NCBI RefSeq assembly: GCF_000785435.2
Contig: NZ_JTDB02000018.1
Coordinates: 19,838 to 83,837, forward strand
Origin: Paraburkholderia sacchari
Lineage (GTDB): Bacteria; Pseudomonadota; Gammaproteobacteria; Burkholderiales; Burkholderiaceae
DNA: 64,000 nt
Reading direction: 5' to 3'
Below are positions 58,650 through 64,000 of the stretch, one piece after another; position 1 is the first letter of the stretch; each line of letters starts with the position of its first letter. Both the position numbers and the translations under genes were made by a program. The notes beneath the pieces are model-generated. The model did no database searches. It saw only the letters and a list, made by a program, of their open reading frames with translations, and had not been told where the DNA came from.

Positions 58650-60548
58650 ATGTTGGAATCGGACCAAGTCCATGCAGGCGGCGCGAGCGCCGTCGCGCCC
58701 GGATACAGGCGCGTCGCAATCGGTTCTGTTTCGCCGCGCATCGAGCAGCGCGGCGAATGCTGGTATATGGAAGCGCGGGAGCCGCTAGGCCGCTACCCGG
58801 AGCGCTTCACCGACCGGCTGGCCAGCGGCGCGCTTGCGCACCCCGACCGGCTGCTGGTCGTCCGGCGCGATGGCGCTGGCGCCTGGCAAGGTGTGACCTA
58901 TGCGCAGATGCACGAGCATGCGCGTGCAATCGGAGAAGCGCTGCTGCAACGCGGCCTGAGCGCGAAACGACCACTCGTCATTCTTTCGGGCAACAGCATC
59001 GAGCATCTGCAGTTGGCGTTGGGCGCGATGTGGGCGGGCATTCCCTATGCTCCCGTCTCGCCTGCTTATTCGCTGATTTCGAGCGACTTCGGCAAGCTGC
59101 GCCACATACTCGACCTGCTCACGCCGGGCCTCGTATTCGCCGATGACATCGACGCCTATGCCAGCGCACTCGATGCCGTTCTGCCCGCGGGTGTCGAACG
59201 GGTGAGCGCCGCGCCTGGCTCGGCACCGGACGTCACTTCGTTTGCGGCATTTCTCGACACCGCGCCGCGCGGCATCGATGCCGCGCATGCCGGAGTAAAC
59301 GGCGACACCATCGCCAAGTTTCTATTCACCTCGGGGTCGACGCGCCTGCCCAAGGCCGTGCCGACAACCAACCGCATGCTTTGCGCGAACCAGCAAATGC
59401 TGCTCGAAACGTTCCCGCAGTTCGGCATCGAACCGCCCGTGCTCGTCGACTGGCTGCCGTGGAATCACACTTTCGGCGGCAGTCATAACGTGGGCATTGC
59501 GCTCTATAACGGCGGCACGTTGTATATCGACGATGGCAAGCCGGTTGCCGGCAAATTCGACGAAACGCTACGCAATCTGCGGGACATCGCGCCGACGATT
59601 TATTTCAATGTGCCCAAGGGCTGGGAGGAATTGACCGTTGCGCTCGAAACGGATGCGGCCTTGCGCGAGCGCTTCTTCTCGCGGGTGAAGATGTATTTCT
59701 TTGGCGGCGCCGGCCTTTCAAAGGCCGCGTGGGAGCGGCTCGAACGCGTGACGCTTCAATATTGCGGCGAGCGCATCCGCATCATGGCGGGGCTCGGCAT
59801 GACCGAGACGGCGCCATCGTGTCTGTTCACGACCGGCCCGTATTCGGGCGCTGGCTATATTGGCTTGCCCGCACCGGGATGCCAGACGAAGGTCGCGCCG
59901 GTGGACGGCAAGCTCGAAGTGCGGTTTCGCGGGCCGAATGTCATGCGCGGCTACTGGCGCACTGATCCAGAGCATGCGCACGACGTATTCGATGAAGAAG
60001 GCTATTATCGAACGGGTGACGCTGTGCGATTCGTGGACCCTGCGCGGCCTGAGGTGGGGCTCGCATTCGATGGCCGCATCGCGGAAGATTTCAAACTCGG
60101 TTCGGGCACGTTCGTGAGCGTGGGGCCGATGCGCGCGCGCATTGTCAGTGAAGGCGCGCCGTATGTGCAGGACGCCGTGATAACCGGCTTGAATCGCGAC
60201 GATGTGGGGGCGATGATTTTTCCGCGACTGGATATGTGTCGCGGGCTTGCGGGACTCGGGAGCGAGGCGACTGCGCAAGAGGTTTTGAATGCACCGCTCG
60301 TGCGCGAGTTTTTCTCGGGATTGCTTGTGCGGTTAAACGAGTCGGCGACGGGGAGCGCAACGTTTATCGCGCGCCTGCGGCTGCTCGTGCAGCCGCCCTC
60401 GCTTGATCGTGGGGAGATTACGGATAAAGGCTCGATTAATCAGCGAGCGGTGCTTCAACATCGTGAGGAACTGGTTGAGGCGCTTTATGCGGACGATGGC
60501 GACGACACTGGAGTGATAAGGGCACGGCGCGGGGCGTTTTCGCGGTAA
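58650..60548 (+). CDS. fcs: Feruloyl-CoA synthase (AMP-forming acyl-CoA ligase)
   Basis: A 632 aa ANL-superfamily enzyme: the P-loop-like KFLFTSGSTRLPKAVP, the A5 motif (LGMTETAPS) and a later GTFVSVGPMRARI near the hinge region are seen. GAGGAG precedes the ATG. The enzyme activates ferulate with ATP to feruloyl-CoA, the substrate of the ech product. C-terminal residues are Gly/Asp/Arg-rich and unusual but not out of family range. Codon use in the last third shifts to less GC-rich third positions. Confidence 0.93.
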   Translation: MLESDQVHAGGASAVAPGYRRVAIGSVSPRIEQRGECWYMEAREPLGRYPERFTDRLASGALAHPDRLLVVRRDGAGAWQGVTYAQMHEHARAIGEALLQRGLSAKRPLVILSGNSIEHLQLALGAMWAGIPYAPVSPAYSLISSDFGKLRHILDLLTPGLVFADDIDAYASALDAVLPAGVERVSAAPGSAPDVTSFAAFLDTAPRGIDAAHAGVNGDTIAKFLFTSGSTRLPKAVPTTNRMLCANQQMLLETFPQFGIEPPVLVDWLPWNHTFGGSHNVGIALYNGGTLYIDDGKPVAGKFDETLRNLRDIAPTIYFNVPKGWEELTVALETDAALRERFFSRVKMYFFGGAGLSKAAWERLERVTLQYCGERIRIMAGLGMTETAPSCLFTTGPYSGAGYIGLPAPGCQTKVAPVDGKLEVRFRGPNVMRGYWRTDPEHAHDVFDEEGYYRTGDAVRFVDPARPEVGLAFDGRIAEDFKLGSGTFVSVGPMRARIVSEGAPYVQDAVITGLNRDDVGAMIFPRLDMCRGLAGLGSEATAQEVLNAPLVREFFSGLLVRLNESATGSATFIARLRLLVQPPSLDRGEITDKGSINQRAVLQHREELVEALYADDGDDTGVIRARRGAFSR

Positions 60549-60919
60549 ACGCCCAGTGGTAAACGCAGTTACTGGCCATCAGCCAGCGCGCGACCGGCAC
60601 AGGCAATCCAGCCGTGTCACTGCGTCACCCGAGAGCTAGCTGCCCAGGCCGTCAAATCACGCAACGACGCGATAACTGCGGAGCAGTTGGAAACCACATC
60701 GGTCGCGCTTGCACCCACAACGGCACTGACCAGAAAGGCGGCACGCAGACCGGCGTGTCCGCCCACCCATCCCCAAAGCCGGGCTGCCGCCGGCCATTGC
60801 AAAGACCGGAAAGCGGTGCTCTCGACGCAGATTTTCATCGCTTTGGCCATGCGCGAGCCACTGAACCAATCGATTGAGGGAGAATAAGTACGGAGATAAA
60901 AACGACATCGGAAAGGGCA
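60549..60919. other. Intergenic region, possible gene remnant
   Basis: About 370 bases between fcs and the tetra-haem cytochrome gene. Two open frames (+ 60614-60877 and - 60617-60850) exist. The minus-strand one encodes a hydrophobic segment with GWVGGHAGLRAAFLVSAVV, which could be a degraded membrane protein fragment, but neither has a credible start and I do not call a gene. GAGGGAG precedes 60885 but no frame follows from it. Confidence 0.35.
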
Positions 60920-62530
60920 ATGAATTTCAAAAGACTCGTGACGGCGCTCGCATTGAGCATCACGCTGCCGGTGCTGGGCGCATCGCCAGCGTATGCCCAG
61001 TCAACGCAGCAGGCAAAGCAAACTCAAAAGCAAACGCAAAGTGAGCCGGCATCCTCAGGCCGGACGATCGCCATGCAAGGCACCGCCAACGGCGTACCGG
61101 CATGTATTAGCTGCCACGGCGCGAGCGGCGAAGGCAACGCGGCGGCGGGATTCCCACGGCTCGCCGGCGTAGGCGCGGACTATTTCGAAGCGCAACTTGC
61201 AGCGTTCGCCGACGGCAGCCGCGAGAACGCCGTGATGCAACCGTTCGCGAAGAACATGTCGGCCAGCGAGCGTACCGCTGTGGCGCAGTATTTCAGCAGT
61301 CTGCCCGCGCCGAAGGGTATACGCACGCAAGATCCGTCCGATGTCGCGCCATCCGATAGCGGCGCATGGCTCGCTACGCGAGGCCGCTGGCAACAAGACC
61401 TGCCCGCCTGCGTGCAATGCCATGGGCCGGGCGGCGCGGGCGTCGGCGCCGCATTCCCGCCGCTGGCGGGACAGCCGGCGGCGTATATCGAGGCGCAGCT
61501 CAACGCCTGGAAGAACGGCAAGCGCCCGCCCGGCACGCTCGCGCTGATGCCGGCCGTCGCGAGCAAGCTGAGCGACGCCGATATGCACGCCGTCGCGCTG
61601 TACTACGCGCAACAGCCTTCGCCCGAAGCGGGCGCAGCGGCTGCGGCTTCACAGGCTTCGGAACAAGGTCCGGCACAAGCCGCTGCACAATCTGCCTCAC
61701 AACCGGCCTCACCACCCCAGACGGATACCGGCGCGCACGCAACGCAATTCCATCCGCCGCCCGAAAGCGCCATGCCCGGCGGCGACTTCGGCAAATCGGT
61801 GAAGCTCGGCGAACAGGTCTTCCGCAACACCGGCCAATACGCGGGCAAGTTCGTGGGCAATTCGCTGCGCTGCGCGAACTGCCACCTGGATGCAGGCCGC
61901 AAAGCCAATTCGAGTCCGCTGTGGGCCGCCTTCGTTTCGTACCCGGCTTATCGCGCCAAGAACGGGCACGTGAACACGTTTGCGGAACGGCTGCAAGGCT
62001 GCTTCAGTTACAGCATGAACGGCAAGGCGCCGCCGTTGGGCGATCCGGTGCTGGTCGCGCTGGAAAGCTATTCGTACTGGCTGGCCACGGGCGCGCCTGT
62101 GGGCGGCAAGGTGCCTGGCAAGGGTTATCCGAAGCTGCCCGCGCCCGCACAGAAAGCGGACTACGCGCGCGGCGCCAAGGTTTATGAGCAACATTGCGCG
62201 GCGTGCCACGGCGCGGATGGACAGGGCAAGACGAGCAATGGCCATACGGTGTTCCCACCGCTATGGGGCGCGCGTTCGTTCAACTGGGGCGCGGGCATGC
62301 ACGAGACGCAAAACGCCGCCGGCTTTATCAAGGCGAACATGCCGCTGGGTCTGGGCGGCACGTTGACGGACCAGGAAGCCTGGGACGTGGCGACGTTCAT
62401 GGATAGTCACGAGCGGCCGCAGGATCCGCGCTTCAAGGGTTCAGTCGCGCAAACGCGCACGAAATATCATGACACGCCGAACTCGCTGTATGGCACGGTG
62501 GTGAATGGCCATTTGCTTGGCAGTCCTTGA
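60920..62530 (+). CDS. Tetra-haem c-type cytochrome, TsdB-TsdA-like fusion
   Basis: A 536 aa exported protein with four CxxCH motifs: CISCH (62-66), CVQCH (164-168), CANCH (318-322) and CAACH (426-430). The N-terminal half is a cytochrome c4-type di-haem domain; the C-terminal half (about 290-530) resembles TsdA thiosulfate dehydrogenase, including a candidate axial-ligand Cys361 in RLQGCFSYSMNG. A Gln/Ser/Ala/Pro linker joins the two. In Marichromatium a TsdBA fusion oxidises thiosulfate to tetrathionate. Neighbours do not reveal the substrate. Family is clear; activity is inferred. Confidence 0.8.
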   Translation: MNFKRLVTALALSITLPVLGASPAYAQSTQQAKQTQKQTQSEPASSGRTIAMQGTANGVPACISCHGASGEGNAAAGFPRLAGVGADYFEAQLAAFADGSRENAVMQPFAKNMSASERTAVAQYFSSLPAPKGIRTQDPSDVAPSDSGAWLATRGRWQQDLPACVQCHGPGGAGVGAAFPPLAGQPAAYIEAQLNAWKNGKRPPGTLALMPAVASKLSDADMHAVALYYAQQPSPEAGAAAAASQASEQGPAQAAAQSASQPASPPQTDTGAHATQFHPPPESAMPGGDFGKSVKLGEQVFRNTGQYAGKFVGNSLRCANCHLDAGRKANSSPLWAAFVSYPAYRAKNGHVNTFAERLQGCFSYSMNGKAPPLGDPVLVALESYSYWLATGAPVGGKVPGKGYPKLPAPAQKADYARGAKVYEQHCAACHGADGQGKTSNGHTVFPPLWGARSFNWGAGMHETQNAAGFIKANMPLGLGGTLTDQEAWDVATFMDSHERPQDPRFKGSVAQTRTKYHDTPNSLYGTVVNGHLLGSP

Positions 62531-62569
62531 ATGTAATTTCCTTTGAATGCAGTCCTTTTAGCGATTTGG

Positions 62570-62592
62570 CGGCGGGTCGTTCCGGCCCGCCG
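62570..62592 (+). terminator. Hairpin terminator after the cytochrome gene
   Basis: CGGCGGG and CCCGCCG form a 7-bp stem with a 9-base loop 39 bases after the stop codon. The downstream sequence is AT-rich but has no strong T run. Confidence 0.55.
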
Positions 62593-62987
62593 GGAATAAT
62601 GACCGATGCGCTGGCGCCATGTCGGCCATTTTTCCCGAACACATTGCATTTCATATTTCCGAAATCCCCGAAATCAATGTATTGCGCGACTTTATGTGCG
62701 CGCGCTATTTAGAATTCGTTTCGAACGCCACCTGTTTCAGACGAGATGCCCTGCGATGCATTCCGCGTACAAATGCAAGAAACGACCCGGAACGCATGAA
62801 TTTAAGGGTTTATACCTAAGTACTTTTCCATAAAATTGTTAAATTCTCCGCTTAGAATGAAGCCTCTAATTTCGTTGCGGCGACGATGGAAGTCCTTCGA
62901 GCCGTAGCGATCGTAGTGTTTTGGGGTCGCGTTGGATGGCGGCCCGCAATTCATCCATTTAGCATCACTAATCTTGAGGCATTGCCG
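62593..62987. other. Intergenic region before the phasin gene
   Basis: About 400 bases without a supported gene. AT content rises towards 62820-62880 (AAATTGTTAAATTC), which is a good place for a promoter of the phasin gene. Short open frames here have no recognisable content. Confidence 0.45.
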
Positions 62988-63548
62988 ATGACCGAGTCCG
63001 TGACCCTTTCCGCACCCGATCGTCTCCGCGCCCATTATGAGTCTGGCGTCGCGGTATTTTTTGCTCTGGCCCGCCCCGCGTTCGAAAGCTTCGAGGCAAC
63101 CGTCGCGCTCAATATGCAGACGGTTCGCACAGCCATTGCCGATAACGAGGCCGCGCTGAAGAGCGCGCTTCAATGCGGCAATCCGGTGGAGCTTTTCACG
63201 CAGCAACTGAATGCTTCGCAGCAGGCTGCTTCGAAGGCGATGTCGTATGGACGCAAGGTTTTCGATATCGCGGCCCACGCACATGCCGAATGGACCCACG
63301 TCGCGCAGGCGCAGGCCGAGCGGCAAGAACAGTGCGTCAAGGCGCTGGCCGAACGATTTTCGCAGGGCGCGCCCGCCGGTGCGGAGCCGTTCGTGGCCGC
63401 CATGAACTCGACGTTTGCCGCTTATGGCAATGCGGCCGATTCCGTGCGCACGATGACGCGCCAGGCCATCGAGGCCGCGCAGGGCAAGTTCGATAAAGTC
63501 GCCGCCGCTGCACAGCGCGCGGCGCAGACGGGACCGGCTGCGAACTGA
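62988..63548 (+). CDS. phaP: Phasin family protein
   Basis: A 186 aa protein from the ATG at 62988 (GAGG upstream). The sequence shows the phasin domain: helical repeats (YESGVAVFFALARPAFESFEATVALNMQTVRTAI, cited in part), FTQQLNASQQAASKAMSYGRKVFDIA and a short C-terminal helix ending TMTRQAIEAAQGKFDKVAAAAQ. Phasins coat polyhydroxyalkanoate granules in the cytoplasm. Proximity to a thiolase (PhaA type) supports PHA metabolism. A longer open frame starts at 62886 but lacks support. Confidence 0.9.
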   Translation: MTESVTLSAPDRLRAHYESGVAVFFALARPAFESFEATVALNMQTVRTAIADNEAALKSALQCGNPVELFTQQLNASQQAASKAMSYGRKVFDIAAHAHAEWTHVAQAQAERQEQCVKALAERFSQGAPAGAEPFVAAMNSTFAAYGNAADSVRTMTRQAIEAAQGKFDKVAAAAQRAAQTGPAAN

Positions 63549-63571
63549 TCGCTACGGCGCCCATCCTTCAC

Positions 63572-63611
63572 GGCGCGGCGCGGCCGCAAATCAATACGGC
63601 TGCGCCGCGCC
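63572..63611 (+). terminator. GC-rich hairpin after the phasin gene
   Basis: GGCGCGGCGC and GCGCCGCGCC form a perfect 10-bp stem with a 20-base loop, 23 bases after the stop codon. The large loop makes it less certain as a terminator. Confidence 0.5.
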
Positions 63612-63702
63612 ATCCGCTCACTTCCACGTTGTTAATTCATACCAATACGTCGCGCATATTTAATGCGCGCATCTCTGATTTGTCATCTTCGTGTGACAGG
63701 AC

Positions 63703-63730
63703 GCAGCTACTCTCCTTAAAGAGTAGCTGC
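63703..63730 (+). promoter_or_regulatory. Perfect hairpin in the leader of the thiolase gene
   Basis: GCAGCTACTC-TCCTTAAA-GAGTAGCTGC is a perfect 10-bp stem with an 8-base loop, about 70 bases before the thiolase start codon. It could be a terminator, an attenuator or an operator; no way to tell from sequence. Confidence 0.45.
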
Positions 63731-63800
63731 AGCGCTGCTTCGTTTGCTGTTGCGCCGCATAACGCAGGCACCATGAGTATTTTTAACGCAGGAGTGGAAA

Positions 63801-64000
63801 TTGACTGACATTGTGATCGTTTCGGCCGCGCGCACCGCGGTGGGCAAATTCGGCGGTTCGCTGGCAAAGATTGCCGCGCCCGATCTGGGCGCGCTGGTCA
63901 TCAAGGCAGCGCTGGAGCGCGCGGGCGTGAAGCCCGAGCAGGTAAGCGACGTGATCATGGGTCAGGTGCTGACCGCGGGTTCGGGCCAGAACGTTGCGCG
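63801..64000 (+). CDS. Acetyl-CoA acetyltransferase (thiolase), 5' part
   Basis: A TTG at 63801 with AGGAG six bases upstream opens a frame that continues beyond the window. The first 66 residues (TDIVIVSAARTAVGKFGGSLAKI and DVIMGQVLTAGSGQN) are those of thiolases; the Cys active site is just outside or at the edge and not seen. Given the phasin gene before it, a PhaA-type beta-ketothiolase role in polyhydroxybutyrate synthesis is likely. The rest is not in the window. Confidence 0.88.
   Translation, partial: MTDIVIVSAARTAVGKFGGSLAKIAAPDLGALVIKAALERAGVKPEQVSDVIMGQVLTAGSGQNVA

Noticed and set aside
60617..60850. 77-codon minus-strand open frame between fcs and the cytochrome gene
   Set aside because: It has a hydrophobic segment but no credible start site or family; may be a remnant, so not called a gene.

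Overview
The window reads as a high-GC betaproteobacterial chromosome or megaplasmid of the Burkholderiaceae, most like Paraburkholderia, Burkholderia or Caballeronia. The basis is the OmpC-type porin, the phasin next to a thiolase, PolB, GGAG-type ribosome binding sites and overall gene style. This is recognition by eye; no search was run. I see no rRNA, tRNA, CRISPR array, phage or insertion sequence.

Left part (1-24.2 kb) is ordinary accessory metabolism: a partial ZapE ATPase, a MOSC protein, a LysR/VOC divergent pair, an alpha/beta hydrolase, an AraC regulator, a lipoprotein plus di-haem peroxidase pair, HiPIP, an acetyltransferase, an ECF sigma/NrsF anti-sigma pair, and a LysR-controlled CoA operon (MaoC-type hydratase, acyl-CoA dehydrogenase, CaiB CoA-transferase, MFS transporter). 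These are followed by a PRC-barrel protein, a glycosyltransferase, a cysteine desulfurase, DUF2278 and DUF1697 proteins, a flavodoxin, a LysM/M23 lipoprotein and a GGDEF cyclase.

Centre (24.4-45.8 kb) is a type III secretion island. One minus-strand run, sctC-D-F-I-J-K-L-Q-R-S-T-U-V-N-O, mostly with 4-nt overlaps, encodes secretin, rings, export gate, ATPase, rod and needle. Two parts are abnormal. SctU stops at 246 aa, just before the expected NPTH autocleavage domain. The SctF-like needle protein carries a long glycine-rich insert between its two helices. To the right of sctC lie a less GC-rich regulatory stretch with a ribbon-helix-helix protein, a cysteine-free Gly/Gln-rich harpin-like protein, a protein with eight 26-residue repeats followed by a DUF1521 metal-induced autocleavage domain (GD-PHID site, as in rhizobial NopE effectors), a YadA-type trimeric autotransporter and an OmpA-type lipoprotein. 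No SctP, translocators, gatekeeper or chaperones are visible.

Right part (45.9-64 kb): PolB, a phosphodiesterase-type enzyme, and a hydroxycinnamate (ferulate) module. The module has a tannase/feruloyl esterase, porin, MFS transporter, MarR regulator, amidohydrolase, hydroxycinnamoyl-CoA hydratase-lyase, vanillin dehydrogenase and feruloyl-CoA synthase. Three copies of one palindrome (ATCAGG-N3-CCTGAT type) sit in its two divergent promoter regions, a self-consistent MarR regulon. After it come a tetra-haem cytochrome resembling a TsdB-TsdA fusion, a phasin and the start of a thiolase.

Taken together, plant phenolic ester release and uptake, ferulate catabolism, an adhesin and a modified T3SS with a NopE-type autocleaving candidate effector suggest a plant- or eukaryote-associated lifestyle. 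This is inference.
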